DNA of 64,000 nt from Kudoa neothunni (GCA_964304625.1 OZ199840.1:4898001-4962000), one strand, 5' to 3'. Numbered from the stretch's first letter, positions 26,561 through 40,100 are shown. The notes: a model not told the origin generated them from the letters alone. A program made the numbers and translations.

Positions 26561-28736
26561 TTTTGACTCATCGAATTATAATATATTATAGAATAGCCAA
26601 AAATCTATATACATAATAAAGTTTTTATGTCTGTCCGTGTGTGTGTGTGTCAGTTTGCAGTAGTACACATGTGCCACGGAGAAATTTTCTTTAAATATAG
26701 CTGTAAGTTTGTATTTGACTAGATAAAACCATTAATGAAAATCGATCATTCACTTAGAAGTATAAATATAGTCAATAACACAGTCCGAAGTAAGGAATTT
26801 TCTGGTTGTCTTCACAAATAGAAGATTAAAAACACCTGAATAATATTGATATTTGTTTACTTCTGATTGATAGCCAATTAATATGAACTTTTACTCACTA
26901 TATAGAAAAAGAATCTCTTAATTATGGTATAAATATTCTAAAAATTTTACATAAGCCTGTTCGGAGAACTTTTGAGACAAATAAACCTATTAACGCCACA
27001 TTTACAAGAGTTGTCATATTTCCCTTAAAATTTGAAGCATAAACAAGTTATTTGGTATGTATTTTCTCTTTTCGAGCGTTATGGATATAGTTCAGCAAAA
27101 AAGATTACGATCATTTTAAATAAAACACATAATTTGAATCTCTATATGTATCCTAATTATTCCTTACCCCAGACCTTGAGGTTAATATTCAAATTAATAT
27201 ACTGTTTTCTTTATGCTTGAATTAATTTATTATGATATAAAAGCTGCATAAAAATACAGTCCCTTCTCAATGCGTGCCATGTAAGTTAATAAGAAATTAT
27301 TGATCTATTCGATCTAACCGATATTTTCATAAAGTTTTCGTTAATCTAAGAATAGTTCAGTACGAAGAGATTTTTTTAGGGCAGTTAAACAGTACGTTAA
27401 TTTTTAAAAGGGTGCACTCGTTCAAGGAAACCAGTTGATGTTTAAGCATTACTGCAATTTTTCAAACCAAAAACACCTTTACATTTTTTATTTAATCTCA
27501 CTTTGTTAATTAAATGTGTATATTTTTGAACCAGTAAGTATTCCTGATAAAAAGCAAGGTTGGATTTATTTATAAATAGGGGAATTTTGTTACAATAATG
27601 AATACGTAAGTTACCGCTCACAACTTTTTAAAACATCATTGGCATCATTATAAAATTGCGAAAAAGGAGTAACAACTAATATTTAAATTTCGGAGACATC
27701 TTAGGTTGATTTTATTTTTTTTATCGTTTGTAGACTAATAAATTTTATAACTAGAAGGATTAATTTTTATCGCATGATTTTGAAAATAACTGAAAGTCCT
27801 ATTTAAGTTACTTAATGATTTGGTTTCATAAATAACTGAACTTTAATCGCTAATTATATTTCTCTTAAAATTATGGTCATAATAGTTTTGGCCAATAATT
27901 TGTAAAATAAACTTAAACATACTCATTAATTTCTCTCCATACCTCTATTTATATTTGAATAGAAAATGTGCGCATAATTTCGTTTATCTAAATCATCACA
28001 TTGCAAAAATAACGACAAGCTTTAAAATGCATAAATTAAAATATAAAAATAAAATTAAAAGTTAAAATTTCCCATCACACTGTACCACGCAAAACTGGGC
28101 ATTAGCGCTATTTACTTAAAAATTAAAAAGGCTATAGTCTACGCCAGGTGTTAGCCTACTTGGCTGAGCAAGGAAGCCTTCGCGAAGCGGGGATTTTGCG
28201 CTAGTATGTGAATAAATGTGGTATATACACAGAAGTTATTGTAGAACACGAGTTATCGCGCAAAAAATATCACTTGGGGTCCGTTGGACCCTACGCGTGT
28301 CACAAAATGTTAACATACTTCCTGATCCTACCGTATATTGTTATCGACTGATCCATTATATCAAGAATGTTGTTCATATTTTTCTTTACAGCTATTTATA
28401 AAAAAAATAATCGACTAGATTAAGTTTTTTGGGAAACATCATTTAAGGGACGATTATATAAATATGGATCCTAATGATTTGAAAGGTTATTTCGATATCC
28501 TAATTCTAATGGCTATGCAAAAAGAATTGTGAGGAACCATTATCTGAACCATTCAGTTTGTCAGAAGGTTAAGATGATTTATTGAAAAAATGTAGCTGTT
28601 TGACTACTTCGATAATTCGGATCTAATTCTTAAAAAATTCATGATTGTTTTCTATACATGAGAATATTTATTTTTCAATTTGTCAATAAAAAAGGTTCTC
28701 AATTAAAATATGTAAACAGAATATATAATATTGTGT
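26561..28736. other. Intergenic, no gene seen
   Basis: Long AT-rich stretch. It contains a (GT)n run with a TATGTCTGTCC lead-in at 26625-26655, and a GC-rich patch at 28140-28200 with the palindrome CTTCGCGAAG. ORFs at 27032-27220 and 28216-28401 have no recognisable features. Confidence 0.45.
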
Positions 28737-28910
28737 GGTTATGGAGAAATTCGTTTTCGTGGCAATAGCCAGCCCCAACATGGGATTATACGCCAGTGTG
28801 GTAATAGCCCCTGCCTTTAATGAATATTGGTCTAACACAATTTTATCATTTTCAGAGAAAAATATATTTATGAAAATGACAATATTATCGATTCGCCTGG
28901 ATTTAAACCG
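28737..28910 (-). pseudogene. Second WD-repeat-like fragment, downstream of copy D
   Basis: Minus-strand frame containing VIFINIFFSENDKIVL, AGAITTLAYNPMLGL and IATKTNFSIT. It matches the fragment at 5460-7265 residue by residue around LAYNPMLGL, with several codon-third-position differences, which suggests both were once translated. It has no visible start codon or splice partner and probably came along when the surface-protein gene and its 3' flank were duplicated. Confidence 0.4.
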
Positions 28911-29091
28911 GGCGTTTGTGTATTAGTGCCAATTCAATTAAATATAAATTTAGGATACTATCAATTACCTACTGTAACTATCAACTCTGTGAAACTTAAG
29001 ATTAATTATAAACAAGACTGAAAAAATTTCAATATCTAACGAAAAAAGTTTCTATTTAATGAATAAAAATCATTAATTCAATATCAATTGA

Positions 29092-32000
29092 TTAATTCTT
29101 CTTCTTTATGAAAACAACTATAATGGCTGCAAGGACAACCACACCTACAACAGCTCCTACTACTATTATTCTATATAATTAATTATGTTAATATGTAGCA
29201 ACAATATGTATTTTTACATGGTATTTTTGGATCTAAAATAAAAATATAAATAAACCGGTTAAATGAGAATTAGATTACGTAGATTTCATCGTGTCAAACG
29301 TTTCTCCTAAAATGAAATGAAGAATTGGAACACGATTCATATTTACCTTTCTTGATTTCACTAATTCCTTTGATTGATTGGTCATTGCTTACGTAAACCG
29401 TTAGATGATAATCGTTTGTGTCTTCAACGTCAACGATTTCAAATTCGTTACATTTTGGTAGACTTGCACAACCTCCATCGTTTTCCCCATTACAGGATTT
29501 AATTAAAACTTTATCAGTATTGGTTGAATCTCTTAATTCCCAACCACAAGTGCTTTCAGCTACTCCCTGTGGCAGTACCGTGGTGATCTTTAATTTGTTT
29601 CCATCACGCTTAATGCTCACTATAATTTGTTTGTTTAAATCCTGGTTTGTTGGTAGGGGATCTAATTTTATTCATTTATATTATTTATAATTGTAATATT
29701 ATGAAATTTCTGAAAAAGTTTTACTTTCTGGGAATTCAAGGTTAGCTTCCACTCTTCCATCAACTGTAGTTACTACTACGCGGTATTTTTTTAATCGATC
29801 ATAATTATTAGTGAATAATATTTCGGAACATAAAGGAATCTCAGTGCATGAGGATAACGATGGTGAATTAGATTTATTTGTTGGTGGAGCAGTTTTATCA
29901 GCAACCGATCTAGCTATCGTAATTTCATTATATTTCGATTTAACAGTGAGTCGGTTAGTTGATTCTGTAGAAATAGATGCCTGTGGACATTGATAAATCA
30001 ACTTATATTTTTCTTCATTTTTAATTTCGACATTATAATGGCATTTAGCTGTATCATCTGGGGTAGACAGTGTTCCTATTATTTTGAAACCCTTATCAAC
30101 AAATTGCTTCTCAAGTGTGAGTGTTGATTTCACTTAAAATTCATTATTTATTTTTTTAACTAATTATATACCTGTTGTGATCTGATGTATTTTGGTGCCA
30201 TAGTCCTTATGAGCAACAACTTTAAGGTCATATTCTGTTCCTGATTTTAATCCAACAATTGTTTGTGTCTCCTTGCAGTAACCACGACAGGGATAGCTAT
30301 CGACGCACATTGCACAAACGTACACATCCCTCCCTCGGGGACTAATGTAATAAGCACATGTAATGTCTTCAGGTTTTAAAGATTCTTCGCCATCTATAGC
30401 CTTGATCGATGCGGTTCTTTCGCCTAAAGTTGGTTTTACAGCAGAAAATGTTTTTGTGTTATCATTTTCTATAGTATTATCAATACAAATTATTACTTAT
30501 ATATATCTCTACCCGTTCGAAAGAATATATGCTCTTTAAAGTTTGAGGGGGTTTCAGTTGTTTTTGTGAGTGTGATTGTAAGTATATATGGTTTACCACT
30601 TGAAAGTCCTGTTATTGTTAAAGCAGCGCTACAGTCTGCTGAACAGGTGCCAGCCGAAACTTCACATGAAACTCCTGTTCCAACACTTGGTAGTGGTTTG
30701 TCTGCTGCATAATAGGCCACCGTACAACTGTCAAATTTGTTGTCTTCTGATGGATTAAATAGAGGAACATTCAAAGTGACACCATCTTTTTTGATGTTAG
30801 ATAATAATGCACTCCCAGATGCGGAAGATTCAGTCACAACTAAGAGGGATTATTTATAAGTTAAAATATTCAAATTACCAAATTTTTTCTGGTGATATCC
30901 GGAATAATTCGTGTTATCTTTTTTCAAAGAAAAATGTCTGGTTTGAATTAATACATCGACTATAGTTTTTGAAGCAGTAAAAGTTAATTCGACATCATTA
31001 CAAGGAGCGTAACACTCTTTTTTTGTTCCGCCACAATTTGATTTATATTCATTATTTGTATTCACATTAACTAGAGTATCCTTATCTTTAATACTGAATC
31101 GACATATTTCGAAGGGAAATTTGTTTGTGAATTTTATCAGATATTTGCTTTTATCATTATCATTATCATTATATTTAACATAATATTGTGGTTTATAAAC
31201 ATCCATATTCGTCAAAGTATATATATTTTGCAATTTATAAAAGAAACTTGGATAGCCACCACATCTCATTTCATAATGAGGTATCATCAAATCGAAGTCC
31301 ACTTCGTTATCATTTGTGTTTGCGACAATACAACTACTCCCCACAGTTCCTGCTGCGTATTGCACTACTTTGTAATATATAGGGCATGTAACTGGTTCGC
31401 ATGTGATGGTGCTTAATTTTAGTTTCTTTTGATCTGTAATTGATATTGTAACTTGTGGATTAACCAATAACGCTAATATCAAGTTAAGAAAACATAAAGC
31501 ATCATTAGTTTACCTAATTCAAGTCCAAACACTGTTCCACCATTAGTTTTCTGGGAAAGATCTGTGGCCCCATTCCCTGTGAAAACCACTACATACTTTG
31601 TCCTTGGTGAAAATTTATCGAAGGCAAATTTATTTCCCTCTCCCTTACATGTTCTACAACAACTATTATTATTGCATTCACCGTCGGTTTGAGGAGTGGT
31701 ATCTATGTCTTCATAACTACTGAGGTTTTCAACAGACTTTTTGATACAACATTTTTTAGAATCACCGAAACCACTACCAGTCAATTTTAACTGAACATTT
31801 ATTCCGCTATCCTTCAGAATAGAATAACTGAGTGCCTTTGTAGGAGTTTTTTCTATAGCTGGAGTTTGTGCTGAAGTTGGAGTTGGAGTTGGTGCTGAAG
31901 TTGGAGTTGGAGTTGGTGCTGAAGTTGGAGTTGGAGTTGGTGCTGAAGTTGGAGTTGGAGTTGGTGCTGAAGTTGGAGTTGGAGTTGGTGCTGAAGTTGG

Positions 32001-32188
32001 AGTTGGAGTTGGTGCTGGAGTTAGAGGTTGTGTTGCAACCACTGGTAGTGTTGGACTCGAAGATTGAACTTGAACAGTTTCTCCATCAAGTGAAATGAAC
32101 CCCGCTATATTTTATTAAAAATGGAATTTATTTGTGATTTACAAGAAATGACCAGCAAAATTCCATAAAATTGTACTAATAGTTTCAT
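29092..32188 (-). CDS. Surface-protein family copy D, complete, 899 aa, with Pro/Thr stalk
   Basis: Exons on the minus strand: 32143-32188, 31514-32104, 30879-31472, 30513-30839, 30172-30468, 29725-30132, 29347-29661, 29279-29306, 29218-29232 and 29092-29170, totalling 2700 nt. The signal peptide is [15 protein letters not shown]. After it comes a long linker with six units of the octapeptide PTPTPTSA, then the seven-domain ectodomain as in B and C, a membrane helix and FIKKKN. Introns 3 (39 bp) of C and D are identical in sequence, whereas the linker and exon 6 differ, so the copies look mosaic. The linker is likely O-glycosylated, holding domain 1 away from domain-free N-terminal sequence. 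Convergent with copy C across 8.8 kb of transposon-rich DNA. Confidence 0.9.
31868..32024 (-). repeat. 24-bp coding minisatellite in copy D
   Basis: About six tandem 24-bp units (GCTGAAGTTGGAGTTGG plus AGTTGGT on the plus strand) encode PTPTPTSA on the minus strand. The units are nearly identical, so the number probably varies between individuals. Copies B and C lack the array. Confidence 0.9.
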
Positions 32189-32208
32189 TTAATTCTTTTA
32201 TAATTTAA

Positions 32209-32240
32209 ATACGAAAATCATCGTTGCATTTATCAAACTG
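32209..32240 (-). promoter_or_regulatory. Conserved upstream block of copy D
   Basis: CAGTTTGATAAATGCAACGA followed by TGATTTTCGTAT, ending 20 bp before the start codon at 32188. Same position and sequence as in copies B and C. Confidence 0.55.
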
Positions 32241-35200
32241 AATATTTCAATTGGGCGTTAATGAATAATATGAATGGGATTAAAATTCGCAAAAATACAA
32301 ATATAGATCATTATAAATAAAGCACTGATATCTATATTTAACAATAATTGTTAATATTTGTTTTAATATGGAATAGTTAATCTTTTAATCTTCCAAATTA
32401 GTGTGTAATCTTAAATTTTTCCTGATATTGGGTGGTGGGACATAATAAGTGTAAGTTGTTTTTTAAATAGGAAAATATTAATCGATAATATATTTAAATA
32501 ATAATAAAAAAACTTTAAATTCGTACATCTCCTATTCCTTTTACGCCTTTGTAAGTTCGTTGCTACTTTTGGGGCTCTAACCAATTATTTTAATTTAGCT
32601 ATGAATAGATTTAGGTCAAAATATAAATGGAATGATGTAAATAAGGTAATCATTTATTCTAGAAATTATTGACAAAAAGATGGTTTTCACTAAGTAATAT
32701 AAACTACATTGTGAACAGAAAAATTTAACAAGACCATTGAGTAATTTAATGTACTATAACTTACTGTATTTTTGATTTATTTTGCAAAGTAAATAAAATC
32801 GTTGTTATACAATTGAATACATAAGTCTATAAATTAAAAGAAATGAAATATATAAAAATTCAGATTTGAACATATAAAAGAATAACGCAAAATATTACCC
32901 TTTTCTAAAAATTTTATAAACAAACTTAATCTGATTTTAACTAAAGGTCTGTGAAAAAGAAATTATAGTTTCGCTACTTTAACACGATTTTTAAACTTTT
33001 AAATGAATTTATCCCTTCCAATAACAAGTAAACTTTTCAGATTAGAAACCAATCGAACTTAAATAACAAATATTTATTCAAAGAATGACATACATATGGT
33101 TTTGTTTTAAAAATATACAGTAATGGTTAGTATTCAATTGAATTTCTCAAAGGAAGACTCGCTTTTAAGGATAAACGTACTATTCTATTGTTATTTAATT
33201 ATTTATTTACTTAACTATTCTAGAAATAATTGAAAACCTGGCAATTATATCATTTTGATAGAATAAACCATTAGTTTCTTATTTGACGATGTTTAGGGTT
33301 CCTTAACAATTCAGTTTATTGTTGTTAGAGGAATCTGTTTTAAATTATAATCCCTTGACAAATTACCGTAATAAAGCGTATATGAATGTGTAAAGAATGA
33401 AATAGATTGGTCAGTAGGAAATCGTGATAAATCATTTTACTTAAGAAAAGTAAAATATTAATACGCTTGTAATTTAACAAGATAATTTTTCTATTTTATT
33501 AAGAGATTTATTTTTAATTTTTAGGCGAATTATTTTTATAGCTTTTATAATAAGAATTTTTACAAAATCTACATATAATACGATAAGAAATTGTTGGTAA
33601 CTTAAACGCGTGATAAATATATTGATGAGATAAATTCTTTAATAAAATCCTATTATTTATATTTTTAAACTTATTTGTATTGATCCTAGTTATTATAATG
33701 ATTCTCATTAAGCCAGAGCTCTAAGTAGCGCTCAACGTTCAACATTGATTTTTTTGGCAATGATCTGGATAGAAACATTCAATTTTAGTATACGATGTTA
33801 AATCGATTATTTTTTTATAATAATTATAATTTTGTAATTTTTACCTTAATTGAACATCAATAAATCATGATTATTTATATACCACTTGTTTTAATTTGTA
33901 ATTACATTGTAATTTTTACGATATTAATTGAAATATTTGGTTCTTAAGAAGAAGGTCAGTTTATAATCAACCATCCTCTATATCTAATTCATATTTACGA
34001 TATTATTTGATATATCTGGATATAAGACCATTTATTGACGATTTAACTAAAAAACTGCTGGGCTTGTTATTTTTATATTGGCATGCATCATAAAATTTTT
34101 CCTATGGGTAATGTTGCATATAAATAGAAACATTAAAACGATACCTCAAGATGATAGAACGTCATACAAACATACTTGCAAATCTGAGGATGGAAATATG
34201 CGTTTTATGACTTTTTCCCGTGTATGTCTTTACCTGTAAGAATTATTTTTGTGTTAATTTCCGTTATTAAATAATTTTATTTTATTAATAAGCCATGAGA
34301 ATTCTTCAGTTTTGTCTACAATTATTCTGGACGCCATTATCTAATTTTCCCAGATGTCCATAATTGCAACAAAATGTAGAGGAGCTCTGAAATCTAGTAA
34401 CTTGTACGTAGAATCGATAAAAATAATTTCTGGATATTCGTCAAGATATTATTGCATAAATCAAGAAAAAATAAAACTTTAAATTCGTTTCCGTTTTCTA
34501 ATATTTTAAAGTCTCGTTTCTTTTTCCGTGTTTGTAAAAATTCTATAAACTTTGGGTAAGATTTCATTGAACAATTTATGTTGGTTATTTTTTTAGAAGA
34601 AGAAGCTTCCAATGTCTACAAACAACTTGTTTTGAATGACCTTTGAATTTTCATTAATTTCTAAAAGTTGAGAAATAAAATTAACTCTATCTTTAATAAA
34701 TTTTTATATTATTCATTACCCCATTTTGATGAATAATTCAAGGAATCTTGTTTATGGGTAAAGTTGAGTGATTTCGACACAAACTTTGTATTTTATTATC
34801 TACTAAAAATTTCACAAAAAAAGTATCCTTCGCAATAAGAATTTGAGCTTCTTTGATTAACAGATCACGTTCTCTTGAATAATAAACAATATAACTATAA
34901 ATATTCATACATATATTAAGTTTTTGAAAATTCTACATTTTTTAGTGTGAATAATGAATACAACAATATTTCATTTGGTAATATTAAATAGCTGAATCTA
35001 ACACTTTAAGGCATCGCTTCTTTTCAGTCTCAAGGGTTTTATAGTCTGATAAAGATAAACTGTACATACCATTTAATGTAAATTTCTCAATTTTAGATTT
35101 TAATTCTTCAAGCCCGTTAAATGAATATTCAATGTTGAAGAAATTATTTCAACAATAATATTATGGTTTGTGCTAACCCGTTAGGAAGTCATTTCGAGCA

Positions 35201-35599
35201 AACTGACATTTTGTGGATAAAATCACGGTTTCTTCTATCATAATAGGATATTTTCGATAAATTAATTTAATTGTTGTTGTTATTAATATTAATATGGAAG
35301 GATCCCCTTTTTACATTAATTTTAAATTATAACATCAAGTAACGAATAAAATATTTTTACTCTATATTAAAATAAAATGTAAATTTTATCAACGTAAGAT
35401 TTAATTAAACATTTAAAACGTTCATTTAAATCTGAAAATACACACTTTTAATAATAGAATAATTTAAAAATACAATAAACTGAATATGTACGTGCCAACA
35501 GACACAACCTATTCTTATAATTGCTCTATCTACCTATTAATACTAAAAGAAAAGCTAGTCTAAGTAATCATAAGTAAATTAATAAAGCCTCAAAATTTT
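32241..35599. other. Intergenic, no gene seen
   Basis: The first 300 bp is the upstream flank shared with copies B and C. Beyond it the sequence is very AT-rich with only short ORFs. One at 34394-34612 (minus) faintly recalls hAT transposase helices but has no diagnostic motif. Confidence 0.45.
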
Positions 35600-36090
35600 G
35601 GAGCAATTAAAGGATGCATTTGGATTAAGAGACAAAATATTAATGCTTAATTGACAGAAAAATTTATTCCTCAGGCTTTAATCAAGTGGAACAAAGAAAT
35701 TAATGATATCAAAGATAAAAATGTTGCTTTATCTTGACAACTGTGAGACTCATCCTAATTCGAATCTCTCAAATATTACTTCATGTTTATTTCCTCTCTA
35801 TTTTAAAAATGTGTCAAACAGCAAATTGATCAGTGTAGAATCAATAATGCTAAAGTAATTCACAGTAAACTTTTAATTGAGTTTTTTATACAGGAATTAG
35901 AACCTGGCTAGATAGAATGTGAATTACCGAATATTTTTGAAGCAATGTTTCTGCAGAAGCATGCATGAAATCCAATAAAGATTGAGGATGTTGTAAATTA
36001 GTTTAAAAATTCATTATTTTTCCGATGTAGAGAAGGATCAGAAATTGCTATAAACATTTATTGATCAAGTATTGAATTAAAAGGCCAATA
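35600..36090 (+). pseudogene. Relic of a pogo/Tigger-like transposase
   Basis: Broken plus-strand frames carry LDNCETHPNSNLSN, the second catalytic Asp region of DDE_1 transposases, followed by residues that match the usual helix KLLIE and the downstream Ser/Ala-rich part (SNVSAEACM). Several stops and frame changes interrupt it. No ends were found. Old and inactive; the family call rests mainly on the LDNCETHP motif. Confidence 0.45.
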
Positions 36091-37162
36091 CGCTTATCAG
36101 GGACCTAGAATTTTGTGCAGCTGAAAATAGAGAATAACACTGAAGTTTTTCACAGAATAATATGATAGTTGCAGAATTTTTCCATTATTCAAAAGATAAC
36201 ATTTTTTAATATTTATCCTAAATAAGGAGATATTTAAATTGTAAAGCCCACCTATTCTAAAATAAATAGCACAATTAACTATTGAAATCCTAAAAATTCA
36301 AAAATCAAATTTCTTAACAAATTTACGTTATAAATAAATTAATTAAATCAATCAATTAAGTCAACTGTTTGGAAAAAATATAATCTAATTTCTTCCTTTT
36401 TTATTTTCGCACGCGAAAAGTTGTGACATGCATAATGACTTTGATTACACTCAACCCATATCTCACTGAACTTTTAATTTCCTTCTATTTAAATTACCGC
36501 AGACATTTTTAAATAAAAAAAATTAATTTTTATCCAAAATATATTAAAATAATAGAATATTAAACTATAAAATAAGGATTAATTTACTTATAGGTTTTAT
36601 TCCAATGTGTATATACAATTTGTGTATTTATTGGACTTTATATATTGAAATAGAAACATATGAAAAAAGATAATTTAATAATTAAATTATTGCGACAAAA
36701 ATAAGGACAAATATATTTAAATCACAATACCAAAGCAAAAAATTGCATATATGATTTCAAAAAAATTTAATTTTTTTTTTCCTTATTACCAAAATTAATT
36801 TTGTTATATAGATAATTATAGAAGAACTTGAAAAAAGTATATTCGATATTTTCGTTATTTAAAAAAATATTTGAGTATACATTACCTACATTTATTTAAT
36901 AATAATTTTAAAGGAAAAGAAAAAAGATTAAATAAATAATAACTTACAAGCATGAAATTAATATATTTTATGTACAACTGTTTATTGTATTTATTGACAC
37001 AATATTAATGTGGATTTTTATGTATTTTGCCTCTTTTTAGAAATTTATTAGCTACAAGATGTTTCTTTCCAATATCACTGTTCCAGCGGGTATTTTCTGC
37101 TTTTACGGTGTTTTGAGGCTCTAAATATTTTCACATCAAAGTAAATAATAATTGTAAAAGTA
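36091..37162. other. Intergenic, no gene seen
   Basis: AT-rich spacer downstream of the CAP mosaic gene; nothing recognisable on either strand. Confidence 0.45.
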
Positions 37163-40100
37163 TTAGTCATTATTTGTATAGCCAATAAAATTCAGCATAC
37201 CTGGAACCAATAATAAATTATATTTAGCTGGTTCATCGATGTAATTATTTGGATATTCGATCGAAACCGACAAATGATCGACAACAGTTCCCTCTTTCAT
37301 TGTAGCTTGTAATAAGTATAATTTATTCTTTTTCAGTTCAATCAATTCAGAATGTTGTGTAGTAGGATATCTAGGAGTTATTCAGTGAAATTATGTAAGA
37401 TCTAATCATTAAAATACTTGTCATTTTGTCGATATGAGGAATAATGCCCATTGCGAAGAGTGATCAATGATTTGAGATTGTCCTCGGTTTCATCATCACT
37501 CAATCGAAGTTCGCATTCGTTGTCGCATGACATATAGAAGATGAATTTACCAGAGATGTTTGGCTATTGTAATATAAAATATCAACATAAAAAACAAAAC
37601 TTACTTTGAAGTAGGCTGACCAATCGTTGGCCGTAACCGTCCCCAGCATTTGGAGGAGCCTCAAAACTGTCCAATATCAAAAATTCATCAGGAGAATCAG
37701 GATAGCGGCTGCTATTGTAAAGGTAGTCTAAACTGGAGCTAGTACCCAAATTGAACCAAGCTTCTCTTAACACACCAAAATTGGATTCTAAGTTTTTTGT
37801 GGTCATTCGTACATATCTAGTTCTTAACATAGTTCAAATACCATTTTTTTCAATAGATACACGAGGCTGAATATAATAATCATGCTGATTGACTTCGAAG
37901 TCAGACCATTTGATATCGTTTGAAATCCCACTTATTGCTATTAGTTTTACATCATTAATTCTTTGATATAATTTATCACAATAGATTTTACTAGGAGGTT
38001 TCAAAGGAGCAGGGGTTTGTTCTGAATTGTGCATAGGTGGGACAATGTTTAACGATATCTGAGGGATATCTTCCAATTTAGTTGGTTGATAAGATTCTGT
38101 TATTAATAACAGTTAAGCTTAGAAGAACTTTTATATTTTAATCACCCTGATTATAATTAGGTGCAGTTGTGGTTGGGATCATATTCGTACTAAACATTAA
38201 AGGTACGGGAGGGGTGTTACAAAAGAAATGAGTTTGTTCCTTCGGTACGCATATATTTAATGAGGGATCGAACACATTTCCAATGTCACATCTTTTAGAA
38301 ATGGGATTATATCCATTGCACTCAATATAAGCGTTGCATCCATTTATCAAGTCGGGACACACCGAATCCGGTAAAGTACAACATATGGGAGAATTCGGAT
38401 TAGGAACATTAGTTTCAGTCGCAAACTAATTCATACATATTAAACAATAAATGTCGAAAAATAGCTCACATTATTAGCTCCTCTGAATCCTTCTAAAAAG
38501 TGAAATTCTGACGCAGGGTCTGATTTTACCGATTGGTGGTTGGCTGTAATGAGGGATAGGAGGAATGATGGGCTTAATATTTGGAAAGTTTATGTCACCC
38601 AAATTATCTAGTGTATATTTCTGATTGGAATCTACTACAATGTTTCGCTTAGGAGATTCCATTGTTGGTGCACCTTATTTTTTTTTTAATATCAATGTGT
38701 TAATAATTGTAAATTTACTAGTTGTGGTAGTTTCTTCAACTTTGTCATTCTAAATAAGGTTAAGCATTAGTAGCTACTCAAAAAAACTACCATGATTTCC
38801 TTATCTTCTTTGTCTGATGCAGTATCTAATGTGACTGGTGATTTATTAAAAAGAGCTATATTTTCAGGTCCAGTCACAATATTAACACTCCCTTTATTTT
38901 TATCTAGTTCAGAATGGTAAGCTTTATCATTTATTTTGAAAAAGTCATAATCTACATAAACAATAGAAATATTGTAATTAGAAAATTTGCGTTTACTTGA
39001 AATTTTCTTAAATACGTTATTAGGACTGGTTAATTCTACAACACCATCGAAGCAAAACGCTATATTATCTATAGTGGTTTTGTTGAGATCTTTCCATTGC
39101 TCATCACCACCAAATAATTTGAATTTAAATTTATTGTCGATAGTCGTCCCAATAACAACATCCTGTTTATTTGAAACCACATTTTGTAGTTTAATATCGT
39201 CAGGATTCCAAAAATTTCCTTCAATTAAATTAAATTTATTAAATCAAATTATTGTAAGTTGTTTTAAATATAGTTATGTACCAAACGGGTTTTCTTTGTT
39301 GATGTTATTTCGAGAAAATGTTTCATTGCTATCTGTTATGCCCCAGCATCTTCCCTCACCACAGGCAATCGACCTGAAGAGTTTAATGCCGTTAGGCAAT
39401 TTCCACCAGTCATTATTATTCATTTTGGATCTATTTGAAACACATCAAACAATCTTTTTAAAAAAGTTGAGATTTACATTTCAGACAAAGGTCTCACAAA
39501 TATATTTCCATTGACACTCAAAATCCAAACAACTTGGCTGTTCACACAGGAAACTGAGTCCACAGGTTCAGGAGACATCATACGGGTCCAATTATTGTAC
39601 TCTATTTCCATAAACCCTCATTATATTTGAACTATTAAATTTATACTTTTTATGTATCTGGCCAAAAGTGTAGAATTTCTAGTGACCGCCCACACAATGT
39701 CGAAACAAACAATGTATTTATCGACAGGTTCAGTGCCTTCAAAAGGGATTTCAAATTGTAGTGGTGTTGGGTTTTCATTGTAACTATCCATATTGATCTT
39801 AGAATCACTACTGGTAAAAAGATAGGATTGGTCATGACAGTCATAGATTTTGACTGGTTGTGAAACTGTGGGTTTTGTGATCCCCATCTTTTTGGGGCTT
39901 TCCGATTCGGCGATACAAAGGGCTTTTTCGCAATGTGGATGCGACATTGGACACCTACTACAAATGGTTCCCTTTATATAGGGCTGTTTTGCCGGAATAT
40001 TTCCTCCCGGTACGTAGTTGCAAATGAGAATAGTTTTATCTTCGCTGCATTTTTTAGCAGCACACGCCATTTTGTTGGTTTCAGCCCATATCATTTGTGT

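Noticed and set aside
28890-28925. B-box-like GGTTTAAATCC on the minus strand as a tRNA gene
   Set aside because: No A box, acceptor stem or anticodon arm around it; it is part of the duplicated 3' flank of copy D.
31868-32098. Plus-strand Leu/Glu repeat frame
   Set aside because: Antisense reading of the coding minisatellite in copy D.
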